This document shows positions 29,352 through 41,983 of a stretch of DNA of 64,000 nucleotides, piece by piece. The first letter of the stretch is position 1. Every line of letters starts with the position of its first letter. Source of the stretch: Sinorhizobium numidicum (GTDB lineage Bacteria > Pseudomonadota > Alphaproteobacteria > Rhizobiales > Rhizobiaceae); assembly GCF_029892045.1 (NCBI RefSeq), contig NZ_CP120368.1, positions 3,472,001-3,536,000 on the forward strand, written 5' to 3'. A model generated the notes under the pieces. That model saw only the letters and a program-made list of their open reading frames with translations. It searched no databases and was not told where the DNA came from. A program made the position numbers and the translations under genes.

Positions 29352-29851
29352 TCAGCACATCCCCTGAGCTGAAATACATCAGAACTGTCGGAATTGGCCT
29401 TGCCCTCGCCCCAGGCGCTGGAAAGGCGCAGCGACGGACCGAAATCCGGAAGCAAGATCTGCTCGGCGGCAGGTTCATCTTCCGCAGCGAGCAGGCCAAT
29501 CTTGCCCGCCTTGTCGACCGTGTACATCACGCCCTGCCAGACGGTGCAGGCACTGAGCTCCGCGCCGGTGACGTCGCCTTCCGGGCAGTTGTGCATCACT
29601 ATCCCGTTCGGGCGCTCCGGCTCGCCGGACTGCATCACCACGCCATCGAGCAGCAGCCCAGTTTCCCCAACCTTGACCTTGAAATGATTGCTGGTGACGG
29701 CGCTTTCCGAACCGACCGGCTCGAAACGCAGTTCGTAGATGCCAGCGGGATCGGCATAGATCGCATGCGCCTGCTTGCACTCCTCTGCAAACGCAGGCGT
29801 GGTGATCAACGCGATCGCGAGCGACGCAAAAAAGGCGTTGCGCCCGCTCAT
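29348..29851 (-). CDS. Hypothetical secreted protein
   Basis: 167 residues from ATG 29851, 2 bases behind the LysE stop. Signal peptide of about 22 residues ending TPAFAEEC. The mature part has Cys in ECKQ, NCPEG, LSACT and a C-terminal RGCAE, so two disulfides in the periplasm are possible. I do not recognise a family. It is part of a coupled five-gene run between sucB and lpdA. Confidence 0.65.
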   Translation of the reverse strand: MSGRNAFFASLAIALITTPAFAEECKQAHAIYADPAGIYELRFEPVGSESAVTSNHFKVKVGETGLLLDGVVMQSGEPERPNGIVMHNCPEGDVTGAELSACTVWQGVMYTVDKAGKIGLLAAEDEPAAEQILLPDFGPSLRLSSAWGEGKANSDSSDVFQLRGCAE

Positions 29852-29853
29852 TC

Positions 29854-30495
29854 TCACGCCGCCTTTTCCGTCGCGAGTTTCAGGCCGAGCGCGATGAAAA
29901 CGAGACCGCTTGCCCGGTCGATCCACTTGCTGGCGCGCGTGAAGGCGGCCCGCATCCGCGGCGTCGTCATGAACAGGCTGACGCCGACGAACCAGAGGAT
30001 CAGTGAGTTCGCCATGACGAGGCCGTAGCCGAACTTGATCATCATCGGCGTCTGCGCGCTGACGACGGTCGAGAAGATGGACAGGAAGAAGAAGACCGGC
30101 TTGGGGTTAAGTGCATTGGCCGCGAAGCCGAGGCCGAAGGCCTTCAGTGCCGACTGCCTTTTGCCCGAGCCGGTGATCTGTCCCGCCTCCACGGATATCC
30201 CTGTCTGGCTGGCACGCAGCGCTTTGATGCCGATATAGATGAGGTAGGCGACGCCGCACCATTTGACGATGTTGAAGAGATAGATGGACTGGGAAATGAT
30301 CAGTCCCAGCCCAAGAATCGTATAGGTGACGTGGAACATCAGCGACGTGCCGATGCCGAACGCGGTGATGATCGCCTGGCGGCGGCTATGGACGAGCGAC
30401 TGCCGCATCACCATCGCGAGGTCCGCGCCGGGCGAAACGATGGCGAAGGAGAAAATCACCATCAGCGATGCCAGTTCGACCAGGTAATTGCTCAT
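29854..30495 (-). CDS. LysE-family amino-acid exporter
   Basis: 213 residues, about six membrane helices, with the LysE/RhtB motif SPGADLAMVMRQS near residue 21 and later NPKPVFFFLSIF. Such proteins export amino acids or homoserine-type metabolites. It overlaps the upstream VOC gene by 4 bases. Confidence 0.87.
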   Translation of the reverse strand: MSNYLVELASLMVIFSFAIVSPGADLAMVMRQSLVHSRRQAIITAFGIGTSLMFHVTYTILGLGLIISQSIYLFNIVKWCGVAYLIYIGIKALRASQTGISVEAGQITGSGKRQSALKAFGLGFAANALNPKPVFFFLSIFSTVVSAQTPMMIKFGYGLVMANSLILWFVGVSLFMTTPRMRAAFTRASKWIDRASGLVFIALGLKLATEKAA

Positions 30496-30917
30496 GATTT
30501 TGCGACCGGTGCGTTGAAGGCCCAGATGTGGCCGAAGGGATCCTCGATGCGCGCATAGCGTGCTTCCCAGAACGTATCCTGCGGCTCCATCACTGTCGAT
30601 GCCCCTGCAGCGACCGCCTTGGCGTAAGCCGAATCTACCTCTTCCGGTTTCGGTAGATTGATGTTGATCGCAACGCTCGCGCCTCCGGCCGTGTGCGGCG
30701 ACTTTATGCTCATGCCGAATTCCGGAAACTCGTCATGCAGCATGATCTCGCCACTAAAAAGGGCGAGATTGGCATGCATCACGCGTTTGCCGTCCTCGGC
30801 CATCTGGTGAAACGTGTTCACGGCGCCGAACGCCTTCTCGTAGAAGGCGATAGCGGCAAGACCGCCGTTGACGCAAAGATGCACTTGAATGGGGGGAATT
30901 TTCCCTTCGGATGTCAT
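30492..30917 (-). CDS. VOC/PhnB-like glyoxalase-fold protein
   Basis: 141 residues, two beta-alpha-beta-beta-beta modules of the vicinal-oxygen-chelate fold, close to the PhnB type (VHLCVNGGLAAIAFYEKAFGA; EPQDTFWEARYARIEDPFGH). PhnB-like proteins often lack the full metal-binding set. Function unknown. It follows MAPEG by 15 bases. Confidence 0.83.
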   Translation of the reverse strand: MTSEGKIPPIQVHLCVNGGLAAIAFYEKAFGAVNTFHQMAEDGKRVMHANLALFSGEIMLHDEFPEFGMSIKSPHTAGGASVAININLPKPEEVDSAYAKAVAAGASTVMEPQDTFWEARYARIEDPFGHIWAFNAPVAKS

Positions 30918-30932
30918 GCCTTTCTCCTCCGT

Positions 30933-31322
30933 CTAGATGAGAATGCCCGCAAGCATCAGGACAAGGCCCGCCGCCGATACCGCCCATACCGCCGAACGAA
31001 CCAACCCGAGGCCGCCGACATAGATCGGCAGATAGGCGGCCCTTGCCCAGAACCAGATCACAGTTCCACACTCGGTCAGTGCTCCGCTTCGCCCGGTGAA
31101 CTCTACGACGATGACGAGAACGACAAACACCGGATAGGTCTCGTGGAAATTGCGAAGCGCCCGCGTTGCCCGTCCTGTGAGCACATCCGCCGGCGGCTGG
31201 ATGTCGCGGTTGGGGTCAACCTCGACAATCCCGTTCTGCAAGCGATAGGCACCTGCCTGCGCCGTAACATAGGCGAAGGCAAGCACGGCGCTCCAGAGCA
31301 GGTAACTTAGTTCCAGCGACAT
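30933..31322 (-). CDS. MAPEG-family membrane protein
   Basis: 129 residues with four helices and the MAPEG pattern TGRATRALRNFHETYPVFV and RAAYLPIYVGGL. Eukaryotic relatives are glutathione or leukotriene enzymes; the bacterial role is unclear. It starts 51 bases after sucB and opens the five-gene insert before lpdA. Confidence 0.87.
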   Translation of the reverse strand: MSLELSYLLWSAVLAFAYVTAQAGAYRLQNGIVEVDPNRDIQPPADVLTGRATRALRNFHETYPVFVVLVIVVEFTGRSGALTECGTVIWFWARAAYLPIYVGGLGLVRSAVWAVSAAGLVLMLAGILI

Positions 31323-31373
31323 TTGCGCATCCCAGAGAAAGAAACGGGGGCTGCAATCGTGCCCCCGCCGTCC

Positions 31374-32639
31374 TTAGAGATCGAGCACCAGGCGTTCCGG
31401 ATCTTCGAGGCTTTCCTTGACGCGCACGAGGAAGGTCACCGCTTCCTTGCCGTCGACGATACGGTGATCGTAGGACAGAGCCAGGTACATCATCGGGCGG
31501 ATGACTACCTGGCCGCCGATCGCGACCGGCCGGTCCTGGATCTTGTGCATGCCGAGGATGCCCGACTGCGGCGCGTTGAGGATAGGCGAGGACATCAGCG
31601 AGCCGTAGACGCCGCCGTTCGAAATGGTGAAGGTCCCGCCCTGCATATCGGCCATAGACAGCATGCCGTCGCGCGCAGCCTTGCCGAGACGGCCGATTTC
31701 CTTCTCGATCTCGGCGATGGACATATGATCGGCGTCACGCACGACCGGCACGACAAGACCCTTTTCCGTTCCGACGGCGACGCCGACGTGGCAGAAGTTC
31801 TTATAAATGATGTCGGTGCCGTCGATCTCAGCGTTGACCGCCGGCAGTTCCTTGAGTGCGTGGGTGACGGCCTTGGTGAAAAAGCCCATGAAACCTAGCT
31901 TCACGCCGTGCTTCTTCTCGAAGACGTCCTTGTACCTGTTGCGCAGGCTCATGACCGCGCTCATGTCCACCTCATTGTAGGTGGTGAGCATCGCGGCGGT
32001 GTTCTGCGCGTCCTTGAGCCGCCGGGCGATCGTCTGACGAAGCCGGGTCATCTTGACGCGCTCCTCGCGCGCGGCGTCTTCGGCCGTTGCCGGCGCGCGG
32101 GCCTGGACCTTGACTGGCTCTGCGGGAGCGGGCGCCGAAATTCCCTTGGCGACAGCGGCGAGCACGTCGCCCTTCAGCACTTGCCCGCGCTTGCCCGAGC
32201 CGTCGAGCTGATCGGCGGAAAGGTTGTTTTCGGCAATGAGCTTGGCGGCGGCGGGCGCCGGCGGCATCGAAGAGACGGCTTGGGGGGCCGGCGCGGCAGC
32301 GGCGGGCTGTGCAGCTGGAGCGGCAGCCGGCTGTGCGGCCGGGGCAGCGGCAGCGGGTTCGACCTTTTTCTCGGCGGCAGCCGGAGCTGCGGCGGCACCG
32401 GCGCCTTCGGCAATCTGGCCGAGCAGCGCACCGAGGCCGACGGTCTCGCCCGCCTGGACGACGATTTCGGAAAGCGTGCCGGTGGTCGGCGCCGGAACTT
32501 CGATCGTCACCTTGTCGGTCTCGAGCTCCAGGATCGGCTCGTCGGCCTTGATCGGGTCGCCGACCTTCTTGAACCAGGTGCCGACGGTCGCTTCGCTGAC
32601 GGATTCGCCAAGGGTGGGAACGCGGATTTCTGTTGCCAT
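31374..32639 (-). CDS. sucB: 2-oxoglutarate dehydrogenase E2 (dihydrolipoyl succinyltransferase)
   Basis: 421 residues from ATG 32639; the frame is open further upstream but that part does not resemble E2. Lipoyl domain with Lys43 (ETDKVTIEV), a long Ala/Pro linker at about 80-135, the E1/E3-binding domain ([21 protein letters not shown] region), then the catalytic domain ending with [14 protein letters not shown] (active His). It transfers succinyl from lipoate to CoA. It is 61 bases downstream of sucA in the same operon. Confidence 0.96.
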   Translation of the reverse strand: MATEIRVPTLGESVSEATVGTWFKKVGDPIKADEPILELETDKVTIEVPAPTTGTLSEIVVQAGETVGLGALLGQIAEGAGAAAAPAAAEKKVEPAAAAPAAQPAAAPAAQPAAAAPAPQAVSSMPPAPAAAKLIAENNLSADQLDGSGKRGQVLKGDVLAAVAKGISAPAPAEPVKVQARAPATAEDAAREERVKMTRLRQTIARRLKDAQNTAAMLTTYNEVDMSAVMSLRNRYKDVFEKKHGVKLGFMGFFTKAVTHALKELPAVNAEIDGTDIIYKNFCHVGVAVGTEKGLVVPVVRDADHMSIAEIEKEIGRLGKAARDGMLSMADMQGGTFTISNGGVYGSLMSSPILNAPQSGILGMHKIQDRPVAIGGQVVIRPMMYLALSYDHRIVDGKEAVTFLVRVKESLEDPERLVLDL

Positions 32640-32700
32640 GATTTTTGTTCCGTTGATCAGATATCTGTTTCTGTCGATTGGCAGGCCGTGGGGGGCACGA

Positions 32701-35697
32701 TCAGCCCCCCAGCGCGTCCTCGAGGAAGGCGACAAGCTGCGCCATGTGCTTGGACATGAGGCCCGTTGCCGGCGAGGCGGCAGCCGGCCGTCCGGTATAG
32801 CGCACTCGCTGGTACTTGGCGTCGATATGGGCGAGAACCCATTCGAGATAGGGATCGATGAACGACCAGGCGCCCATGTTCTTCGGCTCTTCCTGGCACC
32901 AGACCATCTCCGCATGGCGGAAGCGGCTGAGCTCATTGATGAGCGCCTTGGCCGGGAACGGATAGAGCTGCTCGACGCGCAGCAGATAGATATCGTCGAT
33001 ACCGCGCTTCTCGCGCTCTTCGAGCAGGTCGTAGTAGACCTTGCCGGCGCAGAGCACGACGCGACGGATCTTCGAATCCTTCTGCAGCTTGATCGGGCCG
33101 TCCTTGACAACCTCCGCATCGTCCCAGAGCAGCCGGTGGAAGGAGCTCTCGCCGGCCATTTCGGAAAGGCTGGAGACCGCCCGCTTGTGGCGCAGCAGCG
33201 ACTTCGGCGTCATCAGGATCAACGGCTTGCGGAAGTCTCGTTTCACCTGGCGGCGCAGGATATGGAAGTAATTTGCCGGTGTCGTGACGTTGGCGACCTG
33301 CATGTTATCTTCCGCGCAGAGCTGCAGGAAGCGTTCGAGACGCGCGGAGGAGTGCTCCGGACCCTGTCCTTCATAGCCGTGCGGCAGCAGGCAGACGAGA
33401 CCCGACATGCGCAGCCACTTGCGTTCGCCGGACGAGATGAACTGGTCGAAGACCACCTGCGCGCCATTGGCGAAGTCGCCGAACTGGGCTTCCCACAGCG
33501 TCAGCGCGTTCGGGCGGGCGAGCGAGTAGCCATATTCGAAGCCGAGCACCGCCTCTTCCGAGAGCATCGAGTTGATGACCTCGTAGCGCGCCTGGTTCGG
33601 CGACAGATTGGCGAGCGGAATATAACGTTCTTCGGTCTCCTGGTCGTAGAGGACCGAATGGCGCTGCGAGAACGTGCCGCGCTCGCAGTCCTGGCCCGAA
33701 AGGCGGATCTTCGTGCCCTCGGTGACGAGCGTCCCGAAGGCAAGCGCTTCCGCCATCGCCCAGTCGATGCCCTCGCCGGTCTGGATCATGTTGGCGCGGT
33801 TTTCCATAAAGCGCTGGATAGTCCGATGCGCATTGAAGCCGGCCGGAATCTCGGAAATCTTGCGGCCGACTTCCTTCAGTTGCTTCATTGGCACCGAGGT
33901 CCTGCCGCGGCGTTGCTCGTCCTGATTGTCGGCGGTGCGCAAGCCCGACCAGACGCCGTCGAGCCAATCGGCTTTGTTCGGCTTGTAGGACTGGCCGGCC
34001 TCGAACTCCTGTTCGAGATGCGCGCGCCAGTCGGCCTTCATCTTTTCCACCTCGCCTTCGCTGATCAGACCTTCGGCGACCAGGCGTTCGGAATAGAGTT
34101 GAACCACCGTCTTGTGGGCACGGATGACCTTGTACATCTTCGGCTGCGTGAACGCCGGCTCGTCGCCTTCGTTGTGGCCGAAGCGGCGGTAACAGAACAT
34201 GTCGATGACGACCGGCTTGTGGAACTTCATCCGGAACTCGGTCGCGACCTTCGCCGCGTAAACAACGGCCTCCGGATCGTCGCCGTTCACGTGGAAGATC
34301 GGCGCCTCGATCATTTTCGCCACATCCGACGGATAGGGCGAGGAACGCGAGAAGGCCGGGTTCGTGGTGAAGCCGATCTGGTTGTTGATGATGAAGTGCA
34401 CCGTGCCGCCGACGCGGTGGCCGCGAAGACCGGAAAGGCCGAGGATTTCGGCGATGACACCCTGGCCCGCGAAAGCCGCGTCACCATGCAGCAGGAGCGG
34501 CATGACCTTGACGCGCTCGCGCAGCGGAATGATGTCGCCTTCGAAGACGGTCGCTATCTGGTCCTGCTTCGCACGCGCCTTGCCCATGACGACGGGGTTG
34601 ACGATTTCGAGATGCGAAGGGTTCGCCGTCAGAGACAGATGAACCTTGTTGCCGTCGAATTCGCGATCGGACGACGCGCCGAGGTGATATTTCACATCGC
34701 CGGAACCTTCCACGTCATCGGGCGCATAGGATCCGCCCTTGAACTCGTGAAAGACCGCGCGGTGCGGCTTGCCCATGACTTGGGACAACACGTTGAGGCG
34801 GCCGCGGTGGGCCATGCCGAGAACGATTTCCTTGAGGCCGAGCTGGCCGCCGCGCTTGATGAGCTGCTCCAGCGCCGGGATCAGCGATTCGCCGCCGTCG
34901 AGGCCAAAGCGCTTCGTGCCCTTGTACTTGACGTCGATGAACTGCTCGAAACCTTCGGCTTCGATGAGCTTCTGCAGAATGGCCCGCTTGCCCTCGGGGG
35001 TGAATTCGACACCCTTGTCCGGCCCTTCGATCCGCTCCTGGATCCAGCCCTTCTCTTCCGGGTTGGACATGTGCATGAATTCGACGCCGATCGTCGAGCA
35101 ATAGGTCCGCTCGAGGATTTCGACCATTTCGCGCACCGTCGCGTATTCGAGGCCGAGCACGTTGTCGATGAAGATCTTGCGGTCGTAATCCTTCTCCTCG
35201 AAGCCGTAGGTCTTCGGCGAGAGCTCGTCGTAATCCTCGACCGGATCGGCGAGGCCCAGCGGGTCGAGCTTGGCGTGCAGGTGGCCGCGCATGCGATAGG
35301 CGCGTATCATCATGATCGCGCGGACGGAATCGCGCGTTGACTGATGAACCTCGGCCTCGCTGATCGGTATGCCCGTGACGGCGGCGGCTTCCTCGGCCTT
35401 CGCCTTGACCTTCTTCTCGACGATCTTTTCAACCGTGCCCCAGTCGCCATCGAGCGCGGACACCAGTTCGCCGTTGGCCGGGATAGGCCAATTGCTCTTC
35501 TTCCAGGAGGCGCCCTTGGCCGCCTTCACGACATCCTCAGGCCTGTCGGCAAGTGCCTTGAAGAAGGACTGCCACTCGGCCGAAACGGAAGACGGATCCG
35601 TTTCGTAGCATGCATAGAGCTGCTCGATATAGGCGGCGTTGGCGCCGTCCAGAAACGATGTGAGCTGGAATTGCTCGTTGGCCTCTTGCCTTGTCAT
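32701..35697 (-). CDS. sucA: 2-oxoglutarate dehydrogenase E1
   Basis: 998-residue thiamine-diphosphate decarboxylase. An N-terminal region for E2 contact (ATG 35697), then [18 protein letters not shown] and the ThDP site with GDAAFAGQG, then the pyrimidine-binding domain with the [18 protein letters not shown] motif. Full length. A 257-base gap with palindromes separates it from sucD, so it may have some independent expression within the operon. Confidence 0.97.
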   Translation of the reverse strand: MTRQEANEQFQLTSFLDGANAAYIEQLYACYETDPSSVSAEWQSFFKALADRPEDVVKAAKGASWKKSNWPIPANGELVSALDGDWGTVEKIVEKKVKAKAEEAAAVTGIPISEAEVHQSTRDSVRAIMMIRAYRMRGHLHAKLDPLGLADPVEDYDELSPKTYGFEEKDYDRKIFIDNVLGLEYATVREMVEILERTYCSTIGVEFMHMSNPEEKGWIQERIEGPDKGVEFTPEGKRAILQKLIEAEGFEQFIDVKYKGTKRFGLDGGESLIPALEQLIKRGGQLGLKEIVLGMAHRGRLNVLSQVMGKPHRAVFHEFKGGSYAPDDVEGSGDVKYHLGASSDREFDGNKVHLSLTANPSHLEIVNPVVMGKARAKQDQIATVFEGDIIPLRERVKVMPLLLHGDAAFAGQGVIAEILGLSGLRGHRVGGTVHFIINNQIGFTTNPAFSRSSPYPSDVAKMIEAPIFHVNGDDPEAVVYAAKVATEFRMKFHKPVVIDMFCYRRFGHNEGDEPAFTQPKMYKVIRAHKTVVQLYSERLVAEGLISEGEVEKMKADWRAHLEQEFEAGQSYKPNKADWLDGVWSGLRTADNQDEQRRGRTSVPMKQLKEVGRKISEIPAGFNAHRTIQRFMENRANMIQTGEGIDWAMAEALAFGTLVTEGTKIRLSGQDCERGTFSQRHSVLYDQETEERYIPLANLSPNQARYEVINSMLSEEAVLGFEYGYSLARPNALTLWEAQFGDFANGAQVVFDQFISSGERKWLRMSGLVCLLPHGYEGQGPEHSSARLERFLQLCAEDNMQVANVTTPANYFHILRRQVKRDFRKPLILMTPKSLLRHKRAVSSLSEMAGESSFHRLLWDDAEVVKDGPIKLQKDSKIRRVVLCAGKVYYDLLEEREKRGIDDIYLLRVEQLYPFPAKALINELSRFRHAEMVWCQEEPKNMGAWSFIDPYLEWVLAHIDAKYQRVRYTGRPAAASPATGLMSKHMAQLVAFLEDALGG

Positions 35698-35833
35698 GTC
35701 TCTCGCGAACCTTTGGTCCGCCTCCTGACTGAAGTTGGGATGCCGGGTTGTCCCGGTCGTTCATGTTTGCTCGGCGCCTTGGATCAGGATGGTCTTGAAC
35801 ACTCAAAATAGGTCTGATCGGGCTTCCGTCAGT

Positions 35834-35882
35834 CAGAGCGGGAGGCGGGATGGAGCTGCTTTGCCCACTTCATCTCGCTCTG
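35834..35882. repeat. Palindromic repeat, family B (diverged)
   Basis: Arms CAGAGCG / CGCTCTG with a GGCGGGATGG and CTTCATCT core, in the sucD-sucA gap. Confidence 0.6.
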
Positions 35883-35910
35883 ATCGGTCATCTTGGCGCT
35901 ATTCATGGCT

Positions 35911-35942
35911 CCAATGGGGCGGCACCGAGGCCACCCCATTGG
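35911..35942. repeat. Long hairpin between sucD and sucA
   Basis: 13-base arms CCAATGGGGCGGC / GCCACCCCATTGG with a single non-Watson-Crick position and a 6-base loop, 12 bases past the sucD stop. No T-run follows on the minus strand, so it is more likely a processing or stability element than a full terminator. Confidence 0.7.
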
Positions 35943-35954
35943 ACTGATGTAGGC

Positions 35955-36857
35955 TCAGCCCTTCAGGACTTCGACCAAGGTCTTGCCGAGACGGGCCGGC
36001 GATGGCGAGACGCGGATGCCGGCGGCTTCCATCGCCGCGATCTTGTCTTCCGCGCCGCCCTTGCCGCCGGAGATGACGGCACCGGCGTGACCCATGGTGC
36101 GGCCGGGAGGAGCGGTGCGGCCGGCAATGAACCCAACCATCGGCTTCTTGCGACCACGCTTGGCTTCGTCCTTCAGGAACTGCGCCGCGTCCTCTTCGGC
36201 CGAACCGCCGATCTCGCCGATCATGATGATCGACTTTGTCTCGTCGTCGGCGAGGAACATCTCCAGCACGTCGATAAACTCGGTGCCCTTGACCGGATCG
36301 CCGCCGATGCCGACGGCGGTCGTCTGGCCAAGACCCTCGTTCGAAGTCTGGAAGACCGCTTCGTAAGTGAGCGTTCCAGAGCGCGAAAGGACGCCGACCG
36401 AGCCTTTACGGAAAATGTTCCCGGGCATGATACCGATCTTGCATTCGTCCGGGGTTAGCACGCCCGGGCAGTTGGGGCCGATGAGGCGCGAAGACGACTT
36501 CTCGAGCCGCGCCTTGACCTTGACCATGTCGGCAACGGGAATGCCCTCGGTGATGCAGACGATCAGCGGGATTTCCGCGTCGATCGCTTCGATGATCGCA
36601 GCGGCTGCGCCTGCCGGCGGCACATAGATCACCGACGCGTTGGCGCCGGTCGCATCGCGGCCTTCGGCAACGGTGGCGAAAATCGGCAGTTGCTCGCCCT
36701 TGGCGCCGGTCCAGGTTTCGCCGCCCTTCTTCGGGTGGATGCCGCCGACCATCTTCGTGCCGTTATAGGCGAGCGCCTGCTCGGTGTGGAAGGTGCCGGT
36801 CTTGCCGGTCAGGCCCTGCACGAGAACCTTGGTATCTTTGTTGATGAGGATGGACAT
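35955..36857 (-). CDS. sucD: Succinyl-CoA synthetase alpha subunit
   Basis: 300 residues. CoA-binding N-terminal domain ([21 protein letters not shown]) and the phosphohistidine loop [17 protein letters not shown]. With SucC it converts succinyl-CoA to succinate with nucleoside triphosphate formation. It is 5 bases downstream of sucC. Confidence 0.97.
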   Translation of the reverse strand: MSILINKDTKVLVQGLTGKTGTFHTEQALAYNGTKMVGGIHPKKGGETWTGAKGEQLPIFATVAEGRDATGANASVIYVPPAGAAAAIIEAIDAEIPLIVCITEGIPVADMVKVKARLEKSSSRLIGPNCPGVLTPDECKIGIMPGNIFRKGSVGVLSRSGTLTYEAVFQTSNEGLGQTTAVGIGGDPVKGTEFIDVLEMFLADDETKSIIMIGEIGGSAEEDAAQFLKDEAKRGRKKPMVGFIAGRTAPPGRTMGHAGAVISGGKGGAEDKIAAMEAAGIRVSPSPARLGKTLVEVLKG

Positions 36858-36862
36858 AAGCC

Positions 36863-38059
<1,197 letters not shown>

Positions 38060-38087
38060 CGGTTCTTTCCTGTCAGATTGGCGACGG

Positions 38088-39177
<1,090 letters not shown>

Positions 39178-39191
39178 TCGGTTAAACCATT

Positions 39192-39217
39192 AAATTCTTA
39201 CGTAAAGGTAAGAATTT
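39192..39217. promoter_or_regulatory. AT-rich inverted repeat upstream of mdh
   Basis: Perfect 10-bp arms AAATTCTTAC / GTAAGAATTT with a 6-base spacer. It lies 15 bases past the zapE stop and just upstream of the mdh -35 candidate. It could be an operator or a weak zapE transcript end; there is no T-run. Confidence 0.5.
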
Positions 39218-39231
39218 CTGTCACCGTTGCG

Positions 39232-40386
39232 TCACGGAACAGCAAGATTCTCCGAATGTCCGGCGGCATATTCCTCGCTCTGCATCTCAATGAGGCGTGA
39301 CACCGTCCGGTCGAACTCGAAGCCTTCAGTGCCCTTTTTTGCGGTCAAAAGGTGCTGCGGCTCCGCGACGGCCGAGGCGAAGAGGCGGGCGCCCTGATCG
39401 TAGACGGCGTCGACGAGGATGATGAAACGCTTGGTCTCGTTGCGCAGATGTGGACCCAAATGCGGCACGTGATCGAGGAAGATCGTGCTGTGCTGCGAGA
39501 GGATGGCGAGGTAGTCGGCGGCACCGAGCGGCTGCGCGCAAAGATCCGCGAAAGTGAATCGAGCCGTGCGGCCCACAGCCACCGGCACGCGGATCTTGCG
39601 GCCCTTGCGGCCGATCTCAGTCGATCTAACCGGCGCTCCCCCCGTCTCGCGATACCAGGCGCGGTCCATTGCCGCCTCCGTTTCGGGCCCAAGCGGTGAC
39701 AGCCAGACCGGGCTTCCGTCGGTTTTCTGAAGGCGATAGTCCGTCTCGGTATCGAGCGAAAGGATCTCCGCGTTCGCCTTCAGAAGATCGATGAACGGCA
39801 GAAAGAGGCCGCGATTGAGCCCGTCGCGATAGAGGTTGTCAGGCTCGACGTTCGAAGTCGCGACCAGAACGCAGCCCCTGGCGAAGAGTTCGCCGAAGAG
39901 GCGCGCCAGGATCATCGCGTCGGCGATGTCCGTCACCGAGAATTCGTCAAAACACAGGAGCCGCGCTTCGCCGAAAAGCTCGGAGGCAACTGGAGGGATG
40001 GGATCCGCCTGCTTCGTCTCACCGTTTTTGAGTCTTTGCCGATGCTTGTAGATGCGCTCATGCACATCGGCCATGAATTCATGGAAATGCGCCCGACGCT
40101 TGCGCTGGATGGGCACGGCATCGAAGAACATGTCCATCAGCATCGTCTTGCCGCGGCCGACCCCACCATGGATGTAGAGCCCCTTGACCGGCTCGCGCTC
40201 CCTCTTGCGAGAGGCGAACAGCCAGCCGAGTGCATTGGACTTGCGCGACGGTCGGCTGGCAAGCAGTTCCGCCGTCAGGTGATCGAGCCGTCTTGCGATT
40301 GCAAATTGCGCCGGATCACGCTGCCGCTCGCCGGCTGCAACAAGTGTTTCGAGCTTGTGATGAATGCTATCGTCAGGATTGAGCAC
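39232..40386 (-). CDS. zapE: ZapE/AFG1-family ATPase
   Basis: 384 residues, GTG start at 40386 (no earlier in-frame ATG; the next Met is inside the P-loop region). Walker A GGVGRGKTMLMD and Walker B LLCFDEFSVTDIADA are intact. AFG1-like P-loop proteins act at the division site in bacteria (ZapE) and in mitochondrial quality control. It precedes mdh on the same strand with a 181-base gap. Confidence 0.9.
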   Translation of the reverse strand: MLNPDDSIHHKLETLVAAGERQRDPAQFAIARRLDHLTAELLASRPSRKSNALGWLFASRKREREPVKGLYIHGGVGRGKTMLMDMFFDAVPIQRKRRAHFHEFMADVHERIYKHRQRLKNGETKQADPIPPVASELFGEARLLCFDEFSVTDIADAMILARLFGELFARGCVLVATSNVEPDNLYRDGLNRGLFLPFIDLLKANAEILSLDTETDYRLQKTDGSPVWLSPLGPETEAAMDRAWYRETGGAPVRSTEIGRKGRKIRVPVAVGRTARFTFADLCAQPLGAADYLAILSQHSTIFLDHVPHLGPHLRNETKRFIILVDAVYDQGARLFASAVAEPQHLLTAKKGTEGFEFDRTVSRLIEMQSEEYAAGHSENLAVP

Positions 40387-40505
40387 GCTGCACCCGAGCG
40401 GAGACAGGAACCGCCTTTAGAAAACTGCGGCGGGATGACGGAACTCTTCGCACTTTTTCTCATCCACTTCGGGTGCGGCGCGAAGCCGAGCCGGTAACCA
40501 GCCCG

Positions 40506-41045
40506 TCAGCGGCTGAGGCTGACCGGCTGGCCGCCGTTGGTCGAACCGTCGAAGCGCGCATCCGCCGTCTTGTAGAGACGCGCGATCGCATTACCGTTTC
40601 GATCCTTCAGCACCACCTGCTTGCCGGCCACTTCCCAGGATCCCATCGCAGTCAGTTCGCCGGCGCAGCCGCGCGTGCCGCCGCGCGATCCGCTGCCGAG
40701 ATTCGTCAGGGTCAGGAACATGTCGCAGGAACTGCCGGCGCTGGAGACGCGCCAGTTGCCGACCATCGATTCCTTGGTGACGTCGAGCGCATTGGTGGCG
40801 GCAGCAACCTGGGTTCCGGGCTGCGTGCCGCCGGGCGTCGCGGTACCGCTGGTCGGAGCGGTGGGGAACTGCGATGTGTTGGTCGTCGGATCCGGAAGCT
40901 GGCTCGATGAAACAGTCGGCACGGGCTGCGCCTGCAGGGGAGCGGGAGAAACATCCTGAGAACCAAAACCACCCATGGATGTCCGCTGGCACCCGGTCAG
41001 CGCAAGCACAACCGCCAACCCGGCCGCCGCATGAAGAACCCGCAT
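40506..41045 (-). CDS. Omp19-like outer-membrane lipoprotein, protease-inhibitor (AprI/Inh) family
   Basis: 179 residues. Lipoprotein signal with lipobox LALTG-Cys19, a Pro/Thr/Ser-rich linker (about 30-85), then an Inh-type beta-barrel domain (about 88-179) with one Cys pair, Cys107 and Cys127. The end [16 protein letters not shown] closely resembles the end of Brucella Omp19 as I remember it. Omp19 is a surface lipoprotein that inhibits host proteases. It is monocistronic, between zapE and msrA on the same strand. Confidence 0.85.
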   Translation of the reverse strand: MRVLHAAAGLAVVLALTGCQRTSMGGFGSQDVSPAPLQAQPVPTVSSSQLPDPTTNTSQFPTAPTSGTATPGGTQPGTQVAAATNALDVTKESMVGNWRVSSAGSSCDMFLTLTNLGSGSRGGTRGCAGELTAMGSWEVAGKQVVLKDRNGNAIARLYKTADARFDGSTNGGQPVSLSR

Positions 41046-41187
41046 ATCTTTACCCCCGTTTTCGTCCGCGAACCATGATGCAACGCGATAATAAAGGCCG
41101 AATTACAGCAAATCCACCTGACAAATCAAGGTAAGGCATTTCAGCCCTGCCTGTTGCAGGATTGAAACGGCATCCGATCGACTACAA

Positions 41188-41784
41188 TCAGTGATTGACG
41201 CCCGCATAGGCGCGGTCGCCCCAGAGCGCTTCGACCGTTCTGTTTCTGCCGCAGCCATTGCGATAATACCAATAGCGGATCGGGTTCCGCGCCCCGAAGT
41301 CCTGGTGATAGTCCTCGGCCGGCCAAAATTTGACCGCACCCTCGACCGGCGTGACGATCGGCCTGCCGAGCTCGGCCTCAGCCTTGATCTTTTCGGCTTT
41401 CGCATCCATCGACTGCCGATCGTTCAGGGCGTAGATCGCAGTCGTATAAGCAAAGCCGCGATCGCAGAACTGGCCGCCGCCATCCGTGGGATCCGTGGTG
41501 CGGAACAGGATCCCCACAAGCTCGGAATAGGAGACCTTGTCGGGATCGAACTTAATTTGGACCACTTCACGGTGCCCGCCTCCGGCGTAGTCTTCATAGG
41601 TCGGATTTTGGGTCTTGCCGCCGGCATAGCCGGAGACCGTCTCCAGAACCCCCGGCACGGCGTCGAAGTCGGTCTCGACGCACCAGAAGCATCCCCCCGC
41701 AAAGATCGCGAATTGCGGCTCGGCCGCCCGCGCCGGCAACAGCAGGAGGCAACTGGCGATAAATCCAAGCAGAAGGCGAAGCAT
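41188..41784 (-). CDS. msrA: Peptide-methionine (S)-S-oxide reductase MsrA, exported form
   Basis: 198 residues from ATG 41784, which has a GGAGG site before it. Signal peptide of about 20 residues (cleavage after ARA), so it acts in the periplasm. The catalytic motif GCFWC has Cys32 as nucleophile; GYAGG and the C-terminal EDYHQDF follow. It repairs oxidised methionine in exported proteins. It needs a periplasmic electron donor, which is not seen nearby. Confidence 0.92.
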   Translation of the reverse strand: MLRLLLGFIASCLLLLPARAAEPQFAIFAGGCFWCVETDFDAVPGVLETVSGYAGGKTQNPTYEDYAGGGHREVVQIKFDPDKVSYSELVGILFRTTDPTDGGGQFCDRGFAYTTAIYALNDRQSMDAKAEKIKAEAELGRPIVTPVEGAVKFWPAEDYHQDFGARNPIRYWYYRNGCGRNRTVEALWGDRAYAGVNH

Positions 41785-41870
41785 CGGCGACCTCCATCCC
41801 TGACTAATAGCTACGCCGGTCGCCGGAAGTTTCAAATCACTTGCCAACACGTCGATGTGAGGATCGTGAT

Positions 41871-41916
41871 AGAGCGGGTTGAGGAAAGTGGGTGTGGTTT
41901 TCCGCCCGCACCCGCA
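41871..41916. repeat. Palindromic repeat, family B (inverted copy)
   Basis: AGAGCGGGTTGAGGAAAGTG on the plus strand, ending TTTTCCGCCCGCACCCGC; on the minus strand it matches the other family B copies. It lies between sdhB and msrA. Confidence 0.65.
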
Positions 41917-41935
41917 TCGTGAAACTCAAGCAAAC

Positions 41936-41952
41936 GGCGGGCCAAGCCCGCC
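41936..41952 (-). terminator. Hairpin behind sdhB
   Basis: Perfect 7-bp stem GGCGGGC / GCCCGCC with a 3-base loop. On the minus strand it is followed by GTTTGCTTGAGTTT, 32 bases past the sdhB stop. Likely the operon terminator. Confidence 0.55.
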
Positions 41953-41983
41953 ATCGAATTGCAGCATGATCGAAGCGCACAGA

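Noticed and set aside
32640..33119. Upstream continuation of the sucB frame
   Set aside because: The frame stays open into sucA by chance. The E2 lipoyl domain begins at ATG 32639, and the added sequence is Arg/Ser-rich and unlike any E2.
32224..35340. Very long plus-strand open frame (over 1000 codons) across sucB/sucA
   Set aside because: It is the mirror of sucA and sucB codons in GC-rich DNA. The minus-strand proteins match known E1/E2 motifs throughout, and the plus-strand product shows no family motif.
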